This document shows, one piece after another, positions 16,900 to 26,682 of a stretch of DNA of 64,000 nucleotides. The stretch is from Flavobacterium sp. (GTDB lineage Bacteria; Bacteroidota; Bacteroidia; Flavobacteriales; Flavobacteriaceae). The notes beneath the pieces were generated by a model that did no database searches, was not told the DNA's origin, and was given only the letters and a program-made list of their open reading frames with translations. Both the position numbers and the translations under genes were made by a program. The stretch spans positions 1 through 64,000 of the forward strand of contig NZ_JAPZSP010000017.1 of the NCBI RefSeq assembly GCF_027531705.1. The letters run 5' to 3'. The stretch's first letter is position 1. Each line of letters opens with the position of its first letter.

Positions 16900-17967
16900 A
16901 TGAAAAATTATAACCTATTAGTAGTCATTTTATTAGCCGTTTTTGTTACAAGTTGTAATGATGAGAAAGAAGATTTATTTAGCATAAATGAAAATGCATT
17001 AAAAGCACAATACTTCCAAAAAGACCAACTTTCATTAGAAATTTTGAATCCAAAATCGGAAAAAATTGATAGTGTTGTTTACAATATGGATGACATCAGA
17101 ATAGGTTCAAGTAAAGGAACAGCTAAATTTTCATTTGCATTAAAAGATCAAAAACTAGGTTATCATAGCATAAAAGCATCTACTTATTTTGATGGAGAAA
17201 TTGAGCAAGATTCAACTAGAATTGAAGTTGTTTCAGATATTGAACCAAAATTGATTAGTTACTCAATTATAAACACCTATCCGCATGATACATCCGCATA
17301 TACGCAAGGTTTAGAATTTTACCGAGATACTCTTTATGAAGGAACTGGAAATGGAGCTGGAAATTCAACGGGAATTAGAGGCGTTTCAAGTTTGAGAAAA
17401 ACAGATTATAAAACAGGAAAAGTTTATAAAAAAATAGAATTTCCAGAAAACATTTTTGGAGAAGGAATTACTATTTTGAACAATAAAGTATATCAATTGA
17501 CTTATCAAAATAATGAAGCATATGTTTACAATGCTGACACTTTTGTGAAAGAAAAAACGTTTCCTTATTTCAAAACAATGGAAGGCTGGGGATTGACAAC
17601 AGATGGTAAAAACCTATACATGAATGATGGTTCAGAGCGAATTCACATTATAGATCCAGCTACTTTTAAACAACTTGATTATGTAAATGTTTATTCTTCA
17701 ACCACAAAAATTCCAAGTATAAATGAAATGGAATGGATTGATGGAAAGATTTATAGTAATATTTATGGAAAAGACGCTGTTGTAATTATTAATCCATCAA
17801 ATGGTTCCGTTGAAGCAATTATTAATCTTTCTGATTTAAAAAATAAAATCACAAAACTTCCAGACACTGACGTTTTAAATGGAATTGCCTACAATCCTAA
17901 AACCAAAACATTGTTTGTAACTGGTAAAAATTGGGACAAAATGTTTGAGATAAAAATAAACAAATAA
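16900..17967 (+). CDS. Glutaminyl-peptide cyclotransferase (plant/bacterial beta-propeller type), lipoprotein
   Basis: 355 aa with lipoprotein signal (FVTSC). After an N-terminal Ig-like part (about 25-110), the sequence NTYPHDTSAYTQGLEFYRDTLYEGTG is the hallmark of the plant-type glutamine cyclotransferase family (five-bladed propeller), followed by GEGITILNNKVYQLTY, MEGWGLTTDGKNLYMNDGS, INEMEWIDGKIYSNIYG and DVLNGIAYNPKTKTLFVTGKNW. Known reaction: cyclising N-terminal glutamine to pyroglutamate. The lipobox places it in the envelope, where many Bacteroidetes exported proteins carry N-terminal pyroglutamate. It is followed after 7 bp by the next gene, so the two are probably co-transcribed. 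Confidence 0.87.
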   Translation: MKNYNLLVVILLAVFVTSCNDEKEDLFSINENALKAQYFQKDQLSLEILNPKSEKIDSVVYNMDDIRIGSSKGTAKFSFALKDQKLGYHSIKASTYFDGEIEQDSTRIEVVSDIEPKLISYSIINTYPHDTSAYTQGLEFYRDTLYEGTGNGAGNSTGIRGVSSLRKTDYKTGKVYKKIEFPENIFGEGITILNNKVYQLTYQNNEAYVYNADTFVKEKTFPYFKTMEGWGLTTDGKNLYMNDGSERIHIIDPATFKQLDYVNVYSSTTKIPSINEMEWIDGKIYSNIYGKDAVVIINPSNGSVEAIINLSDLKNKITKLPDTDVLNGIAYNPKTKTLFVTGKNWDKMFEIKINK

Positions 17968-17974
17968 AAACTTT

Positions 17975-18676
17975 ATGGCTAGTAAAACCAAAATCACTAT
18001 TCCAAAGCCTTGCCAAGAAAATTGGTTAGAAATGACACCTTTGGAACAAGGACGATTTTGTCAATTATGCCAAAAGAATGTATTTGATTTTACAACTGCA
18101 TCTGATAGAGAAATTCTAGTTGCTTATAACAAAGACCAACAACTTTGCGGACGATTCACTACTTCTCAGTTAAATAGAGATTTGCATATTCGCAAAGAAA
18201 AAAGCTCCATTTGGGTAGCCGCTACCTCAGCTATTGTTAGTTTTCTAGGACTTGGAACCAACGAAGTTCAATCGCAAGAAACCATAAAAGTTGAACAAAC
18301 TGATAAAAAGGTTTTGACTGATTCTATTGAAAATTCAGATGAAATCGAAAAGCTAATTAATGGCATTGTTTATGACGAAACTGGATTAGTTTTACTCAAT
18401 GCAAAAGTTTCTTTAAAAAGTTCTTTGAGAAGTGTTCAAACAGATTTTGATGGTAAGTTTTCAATTCTTGCAAGAAAAAATGATTATTTATTGATTTCTT
18501 ACAACGGCTATGAAACATCTGAAATAATTATAACTAAATCAAATAATTATATTTGTAAAATGAAACTTTCAATTGATTCAGAAAAATTATATCAAACAAT
18601 TGTAACTGGTGGAATTTGCAAAAAACGCACTTTCTTCGGAAGAATGTTTCATTCAATAGGAAATTGGTTTCGATAA
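17975..18676 (+). CDS. Carboxypeptidase-like regulatory domain protein with N-terminal cysteine motifs
   Basis: 233 aa, function not known. N-terminal PKPCQENWLEMTPLEQGRFCQLCQKNVFDFT carries a CxxC (FCQLCQK) plus a further Cys and a later LCGRF, a small motif module widespread in Bacteroidetes. A hydrophobic segment at about 78-95 (SSIWVAATSAIVSFLGLG) follows. Residues about 125-190 form a carboxypeptidase-regulatory-like beta-sandwich (LINGIVYDETGLVLLNAKVSLK...VQTDFDGKFSILARKNDYLLISYNGYE). The cytoplasmic-looking N-terminus followed by a membrane span and an extracytoplasmic domain suggests an inner-membrane protein facing the periplasm. Confidence 0.68.
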   Translation: MASKTKITIPKPCQENWLEMTPLEQGRFCQLCQKNVFDFTTASDREILVAYNKDQQLCGRFTTSQLNRDLHIRKEKSSIWVAATSAIVSFLGLGTNEVQSQETIKVEQTDKKVLTDSIENSDEIEKLINGIVYDETGLVLLNAKVSLKSSLRSVQTDFDGKFSILARKNDYLLISYNGYETSEIIITKSNNYICKMKLSIDSEKLYQTIVTGGICKKRTFFGRMFHSIGNWFR

Positions 18677-18679
18677 AAA

Positions 18680-18721
18680 AATCGCAAATTATAAATCTTC
18701 AAAGAATTACAATTTGCGATT
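18680..18721. terminator. Hairpin between convergent genes
   Basis: AATCGCAAATT (from 18680) pairs with AATTTGCGATT (ending 18721). An A-run lies on one side; the T-tract on the plus strand is poor. Confidence 0.5.
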
Positions 18722-18740
18722 ATGCAGTAAAAATTATCTT

Positions 18741-19325
18741 TTATTTTTTCTTTTTAGCGTCTAAATATTCTTTTTTAGTAGCATCATAAACCCATTTATT
18801 CTCTTGGTTTTTACTTTTTTGAGTAATCGAACCATCAGGATTTAAAGTAAATTCAAAACCTTCTCTTCTAATTTTGTTTTGTGTTTCAGAAGCAGTTTTG
18901 TTTTTATCAAGAAAAACTTGTTCGGTTATATTATTCGTGATTTGGTAATTTGAAAACACTTCTTTTTTGGTAGTAATATCATATACTTTTGTGTAAATAG
19001 TTACGATATCTTCTGTTTTAGTTGGTGTTTTAGTATTCGTTTTTTCTTGCCATGAAAGTAAATATAAAGAAACTCCACTAGCTTTGAAAGAAGTTAATTT
19101 ACAACCTGTTGGCGCAAATGATTTGTCAGCACTTTTTACAACTATTGTATCAATTTCTTTTCCTTTTTCAGTAATTGTAACTTGAAAGTTTCCGTTTTTG
19201 ATTTCGGCAATAAGGTTGTCAACTTTTGCTAATCCAGCAGTAGCTTTTGGTGTAGCACTTTTCTTTTTTTGACCAAAACTTGTTAGACAAACCAAAAAGG
19301 CTAAAATGTAAATTCCGTTTTTCAT
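18741..19325 (-). CDS. Exported hypothetical protein
   Basis: 194 aa from the ATG at 19325 (MKNGIYILAFLVCLTSFGQ), which starts with a clean signal peptide; the longer reading from 19358 would put 11 residues before it. No lipobox: the signal ends SFGQ-KKK, a typical signal peptidase I site in this group. The mature part is lysine-rich with KVDNLIAEIKNGNFQVTI and ends with EFTLNPDGSITQKSKNQENKWVYD. No family recognised. It is a single gene on the minus strand, with a terminator between it and dnaK further left. Confidence 0.6.
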   Translation of the reverse strand: MKNGIYILAFLVCLTSFGQKKKSATPKATAGLAKVDNLIAEIKNGNFQVTITEKGKEIDTIVVKSADKSFAPTGCKLTSFKASGVSLYLLSWQEKTNTKTPTKTEDIVTIYTKVYDITTKKEVFSNYQITNNITEQVFLDKNKTASETQNKIRREGFEFTLNPDGSITQKSKNQENKWVYDATKKEYLDAKKKK

Positions 19326-19386
19326 GTTTTTATAGTATTTGAGATTGCCAATATACAAAATATTCTATCCGAAAAATGTTAAATAA

Positions 19387-19418
19387 AAAAAACCGAGCTA
19401 TTACTAACTCGGTTTTCT
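19387..19418 (-). terminator. Rho-independent terminator of dnaK
   Basis: Minus strand: AAACCGAG stem, loop, CTCGGTTT and a run of T. It lies 45-75 bp after the dnaK stop. Confidence 0.75.
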
Positions 19419-19461
19419 ATAAAAATTAATTATCTAATTTTCTAATTGAAAAATCATCTAA

Positions 19462-21351
19462 TTATTTCACTTCTTCGTAATCAACATCTTGAACATTGTC
19501 GCCTTGTGCTTCACCCTGTGGTTGAGCAGGTTGTCCTTGAGCGCCTTGATCTCCTTGTGCATACATTGCTTCAGTAGCTGTTTTCCAAGCTGCATTTACA
19601 TTGTCTAAACCTTTTTGAATAGCCTGTAAATCTTGTGATTGGTGAGCCATTCTTAATTCAGTTAATGCATATTCAATTGCTGTTTTGTGTTCGTCAGATA
19701 ATTTATCTCCCAATTCTTTCAATTGACTTTCTGTTTGGAAAATCATACTGTCAGCTTCGTTCAATTTTTCTGCTCTTTCTTTAGCAATTCTATCAGCGTC
19801 AGCATTTGCTTCAGCATCTTTTTTCATTTTTTCGATTTCTTCAGCTGTTAATCCAGAAGAAGCTTCGATACGGATATCGTGTGATTTACCAGTTCCTTTA
19901 TCAGTTGCAGAAACTTTGATGATACCATTAGCATCAATATCAAAAGTAACTTCAATTTGTGGAACACCTCTTGGTGCTGGTGGAATTCCGTCTAAGTGGA
20001 AACGACCGATAGTTTTGTTATCAGCAGCCATTGCTCTTTCTCCTTGCAACACGTGAATTTCAACAGATGGTTGAGAATCAGCAGCCGTTGAGAAAACTTG
20101 CGATTTTTTAGTTGGAATAGTTGTATTAGACTCAATTAATTTTGTCAAAACACCACCCATAGTTTCGATACCTAAAGATAAAGGTGTAACGTCAAGTAAC
20201 AATACATCTTTTACATCTCCAGATAAAACTCCACCTTGAATAGCAGCTCCAATTGCAACAACCTCATCAGGATTTACACCTTTAGAAGCTTTTTTACCGA
20301 AGAATTTTTCAACTTCGTCAGCAATTCTTGGCATTCTTGTAGAACCACCAACTAAGATAACTTCGTCAATATCTGAAGTAGATAAACCTGCATCTTTCAA
20401 CGCTTTAGCAACTGGTTCCATAGAACGTTTTACTAAAGAGTCAGATAATTGTTCAAATTTAGCTCTTGATAATTTTTTAACTAAGTGTTTTGGTCCAGAT
20501 GCAGTAGCTGTTACATAAGGCAAGTTGATTTCTGTTTCAGCAGAAGATGACAACTCGATTTTAGCTTTTTCAGCAGCTTCTTTAATTCTTTGTAATGACA
20601 TTGGGTCAAGACGTAAATCAATTCCTTCTTCAGCTTTGAATTCATCTGCCAACCAGTCAATGATAGTTTGGTCAAAATCATCTCCACCTAAGTGAGTATC
20701 CCCATTTGTAGATAATACTTCAAAAACTCCGTCACCTAATTCAAGGATAGAAATATCAAAAGTACCACCACCTAAATCGTATACAGCAATTTTTTGATCT
20801 TGTCCTTTTTTATCTAAACCATAAGCTAAAGCAGCAGCAGTTGGCTCGTTGATAATTCTCATTACTTTAAGACCTGCAATTTCTCCAGCTTCTTTAGTAG
20901 CTTGACGTTGCGCATCGTTAAAGTAAGCAGGAACAGTAATAACTGCTTCTGTAACTGTTTGACCTAAATAGTCTTCAGCAGTTTTTTTCATTTTTTGAAG
21001 TGTCATAGCTGACAATTCTTGAGCAGTATATAAACGACCATCGATATCAACACGTGGCGTATTGTTATCACCTTTTACAACTGAATAAGGAACTCTTTTT
21101 GCTTCATCAGTAGTTTCAGAAAAAGTGTGTCCCATAAAACGTTTGATAGATGCAATCGTTTTTGTTGGATTAGTAACGGCTTGTCTTTTGGCAGGATCAC
21201 CTACTTTGATTTCGCCACCTTCTACAAATGCAATGATTGAAGGCGTTGTTCTTTTTCCTTCAGAGTTAGGGATTACAACAGCTTCTTGTCCTTCCATTAC
21301 AGAAACGCATGAGTTGGTCGTACCTAAATCAATTCCAATTATTTTTCCCAT
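19462..21351 (-). CDS. dnaK: Molecular chaperone DnaK (Hsp70)
   Basis: 629 aa. Actin-fold ATPase motifs: [16 protein letters not shown] at the start, [48 protein letters not shown] and [13 protein letters not shown]. The substrate-binding domain contains [11 protein letters not shown] and the C-terminal tail ends QDVDYEEVK. Known role: ATP-dependent protein folding with DnaJ and GrpE, which are not in this window. The gene stands alone. Its upstream region is unusual: a near-perfect sigma-54 -24/-12 promoter and, behind it, an inverted repeat (see separate entries), so heat-shock control here may use RpoN and an enhancer-binding protein (inference). Confidence 0.97.
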   Translation of the reverse strand: MGKIIGIDLGTTNSCVSVMEGQEAVVIPNSEGKRTTPSIIAFVEGGEIKVGDPAKRQAVTNPTKTIASIKRFMGHTFSETTDEAKRVPYSVVKGDNNTPRVDIDGRLYTAQELSAMTLQKMKKTAEDYLGQTVTEAVITVPAYFNDAQRQATKEAGEIAGLKVMRIINEPTAAALAYGLDKKGQDQKIAVYDLGGGTFDISILELGDGVFEVLSTNGDTHLGGDDFDQTIIDWLADEFKAEEGIDLRLDPMSLQRIKEAAEKAKIELSSSAETEINLPYVTATASGPKHLVKKLSRAKFEQLSDSLVKRSMEPVAKALKDAGLSTSDIDEVILVGGSTRMPRIADEVEKFFGKKASKGVNPDEVVAIGAAIQGGVLSGDVKDVLLLDVTPLSLGIETMGGVLTKLIESNTTIPTKKSQVFSTAADSQPSVEIHVLQGERAMAADNKTIGRFHLDGIPPAPRGVPQIEVTFDIDANGIIKVSATDKGTGKSHDIRIEASSGLTAEEIEKMKKDAEANADADRIAKERAEKLNEADSMIFQTESQLKELGDKLSDEHKTAIEYALTELRMAHQSQDLQAIQKGLDNVNAAWKTATEAMYAQGDQGAQGQPAQPQGEAQGDNVQDVDYEEVK

Positions 21352-21404
21352 TTTTATATTTAATTAATTTTAGAAAATTCGATTTTAAACTTGTCTGACA
21401 AAAA

Positions 21405-21419
21405 GCAATGATTGTGCCA
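21405..21419 (-). promoter_or_regulatory. Predicted sigma-54 (RpoN) promoter upstream of dnaK
   Basis: Minus strand TGGCAC-AATCA-TTGC: the -24 GG and -12 GC dinucleotides and the 5-bp spacing match the RpoN consensus exactly. The expected transcription start is near 21393, about 40 nt before the dnaK ATG. Confidence 0.6.
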
Positions 21420-21439
21420 TAGCCAAAAAGAGAATTAAT

Positions 21440-21486
21440 TGTCAGTTTTAGAGAATTATGACAGTTATTTATATGACAAACTGACA
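21440..21486. promoter_or_regulatory. Inverted repeat TGTCAGTTT/AAACTGACA with extra TGACA boxes
   Basis: TGTCAGTTT at 21440-21448 and its exact complement AAACTGACA at 21478-21486, with TGACAG at 21459 and TGACA at 21474 between them. It sits about 45-95 bp upstream of the predicted sigma-54 start, where an activator would bind. It is not a CIRCE element. Confidence 0.45.
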
Positions 21487-21590
21487 TTTTCAGGTGCTAA
21501 ATACAAGGTTGATTGAATGAGGTTTTTATTGAAAATTATCAAATTCATATTTATATACCAACAAAACTATTTATTTTTCAGTTATTCATT

Positions 21591-21598
21591 TATATTTG
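21591..21598 (+). promoter_or_regulatory. -7 element TATATTTG for the serine dehydratase gene
   Basis: Exact TAnnTTTG, 24 bp before the ATG at 21622. It supports that start over the upstream in-frame ATG at 21517. Confidence 0.6.
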
Positions 21599-21621
21599 TC
21601 TTTCAAATTAAACTTTTCTTT

Positions 21622-23046
21622 ATGGAAGAATGCATCTCGGTTTTTGATATGTTAAAAATTGGTGTTGGACCATCGAGTTCGCACACACTTGGACCTTGGC
21701 GTGCCGCAGAACGATTTTTGGCTGAATTAAATCAAGAAAATATACTCACTACTACCACTCGTGTTAAAGTTGATTTATATGGTTCGCTATCATTAACTGG
21801 TGTTGGGCATGCAACCGACTTGGCTGTTATGCTAGGTTTGAGCGGTCAAGATCCTGAATATATTCCTGTTGAAAACATTGATAAAATCATAACTTCCATA
21901 AAAAATACACATCAAATCAACTTAGGAAATCAGCTATTAATTCCATTTGATTTTGAAAAAGATATTGTTTTCAATAAAAACTTTTTGCCTTTTCATGCAA
22001 ACGGAATGACTTTTACAGCATTTACTTCTGACAAAAAATATACTTCTACCTTCTACTCTATTGGCGGCGGATTTGTAGTAAAAGAAGAACGTGCTAATGC
22101 AAAAAAGAAGCTTCAAATAAAATGTGCTTTTCCTTATCCAATTCAGAATGCACAAGAATTATTAGATTATTGCACCACTCAAAACAGAAAAATATCAGAA
22201 GTTGTTTATGACAACGAAAAATCGATGCGTTCGGAAGAAGAAATTGATAAAGAATTAATGCGCATTTGGAATACCATGTTAGAATGTATGTACATTGGTT
22301 GCCACAGCGAAGGAATTTTGCCTGGCGGATTAAATGTTCGCCGAAGAGCTTTTGATATGCATCAAGGTTTGATTGGTTTATCTAATTATAATAATACGCA
22401 AGAATGGTTAGAATGTATTCGTAAAACAGAAGTCAAATTTCGTCAGATTTTAAAATGGGTTTCGTGTTTTGCATTAGCTGTAAATGAAGTAAATGCCGCT
22501 TTAGGTAGAGTTGTAACGGCACCAACCAACGGAAGTGCTGGTGTAATTCCTGCAGTTTTAATGTATTATTTGGTAATTGAAAATCATGACGCTAGCGAAA
22601 AAGAAATCAAACAATTTTTGATGGTTGCTGGTGAAATTGGTAGTATTTTCAAAAAAGGTTCGACCATTTCGGCAGCCATGGGTGGTTGTCAAGCAGAAAT
22701 TGGAGTTTCTAGCGCTATGGCAGCAGCAGCATTGTGTGAAGTTATGGGTGGAACTCCGGACCAAGTGCAAATGGCAGCAGAAATTGCAATGGAACATCAT
22801 TTAGGTTTGACTTGTGATCCTATCGGTGGTTTGGTTCAAATTCCGTGTATTGAAAGAAATACAATGGGTGCCATTAAAGCAATAAATGCAGCAGAATTAG
22901 CTATGGAAACAGACGCAAAAAATGCAAAAGTTCCTTTGGATAAAGTCATCAATACCATGTGGCAAACCGCTAAAGACATGAATTCTAAATATAAAGAAAC
23001 TTCAGAAGGTGGCTTGGCAGTTGCCGTGAATGTTGCGGATTGTTAA
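21622..23046 (+). CDS. sdaA: L-serine ammonia-lyase (iron-sulfur type, single chain)
   Basis: 474 aa from the ATG at 21622 ([26 protein letters not shown]); the longer reading from 21517 would add a spurious hydrophobic leader upstream of the promoter-defined start. Both halves of the enzyme are fused: the N-terminal beta-type domain with [10 protein letters not shown], and the C-terminal alpha-type domain with cysteines of the [4Fe-4S] cluster in [37 protein letters not shown] and [12 protein letters not shown]. Reaction: L-serine to pyruvate and ammonia. It is a single gene with its own promoter and terminator, divergent from dnaK. Confidence 0.92.
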   Translation: MEECISVFDMLKIGVGPSSSHTLGPWRAAERFLAELNQENILTTTTRVKVDLYGSLSLTGVGHATDLAVMLGLSGQDPEYIPVENIDKIITSIKNTHQINLGNQLLIPFDFEKDIVFNKNFLPFHANGMTFTAFTSDKKYTSTFYSIGGGFVVKEERANAKKKLQIKCAFPYPIQNAQELLDYCTTQNRKISEVVYDNEKSMRSEEEIDKELMRIWNTMLECMYIGCHSEGILPGGLNVRRRAFDMHQGLIGLSNYNNTQEWLECIRKTEVKFRQILKWVSCFALAVNEVNAALGRVVTAPTNGSAGVIPAVLMYYLVIENHDASEKEIKQFLMVAGEIGSIFKKGSTISAAMGGCQAEIGVSSAMAAAALCEVMGGTPDQVQMAAEIAMEHHLGLTCDPIGGLVQIPCIERNTMGAIKAINAAELAMETDAKNAKVPLDKVINTMWQTAKDMNSKYKETSEGGLAVAVNVADC

Positions 23047-23052
23047 AACAAA

Positions 23053-23091
23053 AAAAAGGAGACAATTTTTTAAAAATCATCTCCTTTTTAA
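23053..23091 (+). terminator. Terminator of the serine dehydratase gene
   Basis: AAAAAGGAGA pairs with TCTCCTTTTT around an AT loop. The poly-T run follows directly, and the preceding A-run could serve the convergent gene. Confidence 0.75.
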
Positions 23092-23107
23092 TTTATCAAA
23101 ATAAAAT

Positions 23108-23545
23108 TTATCTAATGTACACTTCAATAGCACCATTAGCATCTTTTAATTTTAGCTCATTGAGTGTAAGATTAACAATATCTTGAGTTGTTGTAACTCC
23201 ATCAACGACTCTTGTCAAATTATTGTGTGATCTAGAATAAATCCCTTGATCAGTAAACAAAGCACATGGATCGATTGTTGAATCATAGTTTCCTTCTTCA
23301 ACTGTATTGTCAGATTTTAGATTCATAAAATCTTTTTCACAACCTGTTTGATTTTGCGGTGCATCAATTAAGGTTTCTGTACCTGAAACAGTTGTTCCGA
23401 CTTTACTAATGCTCCATTTTCCTGTCAAAGGAGCTAATGTTTCCCCTTCATTGTCATCATCACTACATGAAACTGTGAAGAAACCAAAAACGGCAATCAA
23501 CATTACCAACGTCAAACTTCTACTTTTCATACTTACATTTTTCAT
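23108..23545 (-). CDS. Small lipocalin-like lipoprotein
   Basis: 145 aa. Lipoprotein signal with FFTVSC followed by SDDDNE, the acidic stretch after the lipid-modified cysteine typical of surface-exported Bacteroidetes lipoproteins. The mature part begins LAPLTGKWSISKVGTT, the usual first strand of lipocalin-like families, and has two cysteines (GCEKDF and DPCAL) that could form a disulfide. No specific ligand can be named. A second in-frame ATG at 23530 would also give a good signal peptide. TAACTTTG lies upstream as a promoter element. Confidence 0.65.
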   Translation of the reverse strand: MKNVSMKSRSLTLVMLIAVFGFFTVSCSDDDNEGETLAPLTGKWSISKVGTTVSGTETLIDAPQNQTGCEKDFMNLKSDNTVEEGNYDSTIDPCALFTDQGIYSRSHNNLTRVVDGVTTTQDIVNLTLNELKLKDANGAIEVYIR

Positions 23546-23572
23546 ACTATTTCTTTATTAAATTGTTAATTA

Positions 23573-23580
23573 CAAAGTTA
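23573..23580 (-). promoter_or_regulatory. -7 element TAACTTTG for the lipocalin-like gene
   Basis: Exact TAnnTTTG on the minus strand, 28 bp before the ATG at 23545. Confidence 0.5.
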
Positions 23581-23747
23581 ACCGAGAGATTGACGGTGTT
23601 CATTATATAATAGTTTTTATTAGTTATATAATTACTACCAATGCAGAATGGATTGGCTGTTGACATGAATGTTGAGATTTCGATGATATTCTAAAATTAT
23701 TTTTTGTAATTTTTATCCTAAAAATAGTTTTGTGTGCTAAAAATTCT

Positions 23748-23755
23748 TATTTTTG
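23748..23755 (+). promoter_or_regulatory. -7 element TATTTTTG for the T9SS cargo gene
   Basis: TAnnTTTG match, 17 bp before the ATG at 23772. Such AT-rich sites are common by chance here. Confidence 0.4.
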
Positions 23756-23771
23756 ATAAAAAAAGATTATT

Positions 23772-25373
23772 ATGCAACAAAAAATACTTTTTTTCGTCTT
23801 ATTATTTTCTTCAATTGCTTCAGGTCAAATAACTTACGAACACACTTATTACAATGGATTTGCTTCTAGAATTGTTTTAGAAAACTCTGGAGAAAAATAC
23901 TATTTAGTTGATTTTACCAACCATAAAATAGATTTTTATAATGCCAACCATACTTTTTGGAAATCAATTGTTCTTCCAATTTCAGAAAATTATTATTCAA
24001 TAGGTATTTCAAATATTTCTGAGAATAAACTAAATAATGATAATTTGTTAGAAATTGTATATTCTACTTATTCTGCTCCAAATATTAGACAAAGTAAAAT
24101 AATTAATGAAGAAGGAACCGTTTTATTAACAGTTGATAATTGTTATTCATTGACAATAGACGAAAAACAAGGTTTACCTACTAAAATTATTTCTTATTCT
24201 TCTACAGAAAGTAATATATATTCCGTACCTGAATTATTATTGGAACATACTTATGCTTCAAATGAAACTAAAAGGATTATTTTTGAAAACGCTGGCGAAA
24301 AATATTACAATTTCAATCCAACTACTGGCATTGTAACAATTTATAATAACGATCATACTTTTTGGAAAAACATAACTTTGACAAAACCTGATGATTATAT
24401 TTTTTCAGGAATTTCTTTTTTGTCTGAAAATCAGATTAATGATGACAATTTATTAGAAATAGGATATGGTTATTACGGTATTGGAGAAAATCAAATTTAT
24501 CAATCTAAGATTATTAACGAAGAAGGTATAACACTATTATCACTTGATAATGTTCGTTATATCGACATTAGTGATATTGATGGTTTAGCTAAAAAACTAA
24601 TTGCATACACTACCACAAATTTATCTCAAATATATAGCTGCCCAAGTTTAGTTTTAGAACATACTTATGATGGAAGCATTGAAAGAGTTAAACTTGAAAT
24701 TTCAGGTGAAAAATATTATGACAATAAAATATATAGTATTAATTCAAATGTTCCTGTTGTGGCTGAAACAATAATTTACAACAGTAATCATACTCTATGG
24801 AAAACAATTACTACACCAATACAATTTTCTGAATTTGGTTCGATTATTAGTGTTCACGCATCAGAAACAAAATTCAATTCTGATAATCTAGTTGAATTAG
24901 CCTATTCGTGCTATTCTAATACTTTAGATGGCGGTCATTATGAGTCAAACATAATTAATGAAAACGGTACAGTTTTATTAAATATTCCTGGCGCTTCTAG
25001 TATTTTTTTAAGCGAAATACCGAACTTATCGAAAAAGTTGATAACAAATATATATTATAACATAAGTTTTGACAATATACAATATAGTTCAAAAATTTAT
25101 GGCTTTGATGGACCAACAGTTGGTGTAGAGGATTTCAATTTAATGCAAATAACTATTTCGCCAAATCCAGCATCTTCTTACTTAGAATTTAAAGCTGAAA
25201 ACTCTATTATAAAAAAAGTAGTAGTATACGATTTACAAGGTAAAATAATTCAGAAATTTGAAAATGATAACATAAAGAAAATTGACATTCAAAAATTTGA
25301 TGCAGGTTTATATATTGCTAGACTTACAGATGAAAACAATAAATCTTATACATACAAATTCATAAAAAACTAA
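23772..25373 (+). CDS. Secreted protein with three internal repeats and a type IX sorting domain
   Basis: 533 aa. Signal peptide MQQKILFFVLLFSSIASGQ. Three repeats of about 135-138 residues begin at residues 22, 157 and 295 with [YL]EHTY, and each carries a GEKYY box and a [ND]HTxWKxI box, suggesting a beta-propeller-like or tandem beta-sheet structure. The C-terminal 75 residues (ITISPNPASSYLEF...KKVVVYDLQGKII...GLYIARL...YTYKFIKN) are a classic type A T9SS sorting domain, so the protein should be exported to the cell surface or medium. The binding or enzymatic function of the repeats is not recognised. Convergent with the DUF389 gene, 9 bp apart. Confidence 0.82.
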   Translation: MQQKILFFVLLFSSIASGQITYEHTYYNGFASRIVLENSGEKYYLVDFTNHKIDFYNANHTFWKSIVLPISENYYSIGISNISENKLNNDNLLEIVYSTYSAPNIRQSKIINEEGTVLLTVDNCYSLTIDEKQGLPTKIISYSSTESNIYSVPELLLEHTYASNETKRIIFENAGEKYYNFNPTTGIVTIYNNDHTFWKNITLTKPDDYIFSGISFLSENQINDDNLLEIGYGYYGIGENQIYQSKIINEEGITLLSLDNVRYIDISDIDGLAKKLIAYTTTNLSQIYSCPSLVLEHTYDGSIERVKLEISGEKYYDNKIYSINSNVPVVAETIIYNSNHTLWKTITTPIQFSEFGSIISVHASETKFNSDNLVELAYSCYSNTLDGGHYESNIINENGTVLLNIPGASSIFLSEIPNLSKKLITNIYYNISFDNIQYSSKIYGFDGPTVGVEDFNLMQITISPNPASSYLEFKAENSIIKKVVVYDLQGKIIQKFENDNIKKIDIQKFDAGLYIARLTDENNKSYTYKFIKN

Positions 25374-25382
25374 TTTTAAAAA

Positions 25383-26441
25383 TTATCTAGCTTTCATTTT
25401 ATTGATTTCATTTTTCAATAATTCGATTTCTGAATTTAATTTATCAAATTCTTTAAAATTGGTTTTTCCTGCTTCGATGGTTTGATATATCTTTAATTTT
25501 GAATCTTTCAAATCATATTTTGGAAGTTGTTTTTGAATTGAGTATTGAAGCGAATCATCATATCTTTCAACAATTACATCAACTTCAATTAATTTAGTTT
25601 TATTATTTATTTTGGTCTGAACAACATGGTATTTTGAATCAATTTCATTAGTTACAAATTGATTTGCTTTAGATGTAAAAATATTGGTCACTGCAAAATT
25701 ATAGGCTAAATATACCGCAGGAATTATAGCAAGAAATATCAAAATCCCAAACCAACTATTTACATTTTTTACATTTTCCTTAGAATGTGGACTGAATTTC
25801 AAATATTTGACAATAATATAACTTCCAACACAGATAAAAAGTGCGTTGATAAAATAAGTGTAAAGTCCACCAACAAAGTATTGCCATTGCAATGTAGCCA
25901 ATCCAAAACTTGCTGTACATAATGGCGGTATACACGAAGTAGCAACAGCAACTCCAATTAAAACTTGCGTTCCGTTATGACGAGAAATGGCTATAAAACC
26001 AGCCATTCCGCCAATAAAAGCTAGTAAAACATCAAAAATAGTTGGATTTGAAAACGACAATAATTCATCTGTTGCAATGGCATAAGGCGTAATTAAGTAA
26101 TAAATTGTTGCCACCAAAAGACTTATCAAAACAATTCTAATTGCATTTTGAATACTAACTTTCAACAAGTCTATATCAGAAACTCCTAATGAAAAACCTA
26201 TTCCGAAAATTGGTCCCATAAGCGGCGAAATTATCATTGCACCAATGACAGCAGCTTTCGAATTAATATTTAAACCAATGCAAGAGATGAATATCGCAAA
26301 AGCAAGAAGCCAAAGGTTTTTTCCTTTAAAAACAACACCTTCTCTTACTTCTCTATCGGTTTCTAGTTCATCTTCCTGACTTCCTTTTAGATCAAAAAGG
26401 GAACGAAAATAACGTTTTATGATTTGAATTTTTGTACTCAT
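25383..26441 (-). CDS. DUF389 family membrane protein
   Basis: 352 aa. A short N-terminal cytoplasmic part is followed by DUF389 hallmarks: NSKAAVIGAMIISPLMGPIFGIGFSLG (split over residues about 58-88), FIAISRHNGTQVLIGVAVATSCIPPLCTASF and about six membrane spans. After residue about 225 comes another span and a soluble tail with a coiled-coil-like end (FDKLNSEIELLKNEINKMK). The family has no agreed biochemical function; it occurs widely in bacteria as a predicted membrane protein. It lies downstream of the potassium-related genes on the same strand but is separated from them by gaps of about 115 and 240 bp. Confidence 0.82.
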   Translation of the reverse strand: MSTKIQIIKRYFRSLFDLKGSQEDELETDREVREGVVFKGKNLWLLAFAIFISCIGLNINSKAAVIGAMIISPLMGPIFGIGFSLGVSDIDLLKVSIQNAIRIVLISLLVATIYYLITPYAIATDELLSFSNPTIFDVLLAFIGGMAGFIAISRHNGTQVLIGVAVATSCIPPLCTASFGLATLQWQYFVGGLYTYFINALFICVGSYIIVKYLKFSPHSKENVKNVNSWFGILIFLAIIPAVYLAYNFAVTNIFTSKANQFVTNEIDSKYHVVQTKINNKTKLIEVDVIVERYDDSLQYSIQKQLPKYDLKDSKLKIYQTIEAGKTNFKEFDKLNSEIELLKNEINKMKAR

Positions 26442-26682
26442 TTTTCTTTTTAGAATGAAACGCTAATTTAGAATTAAAACTCAAAATTCAAGCTAGTTGT
26501 AAAAAAGAAATTTGAAAAATAGAAGATTATTATTAGACAACAGTTTTTATTAACTATGTATTACTAGTGTTACTAAAATTTTTGATAGTGTATTAATGTA
26601 GTCTCAAAGAGAAAAGAAATAGATTTTAAACACTTAGCACTTATATTTTGGTTGTGTCAATTGTTAATTTTCTTATTTGGAA

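Noticed and set aside
21361..21620. CIRCE element or sigma-32 type heat-shock promoter at dnaK
   Set aside because: No TTAGCACTC-N9-GAGTGCTAA pair and no sigma-32 -35/-10 pattern.
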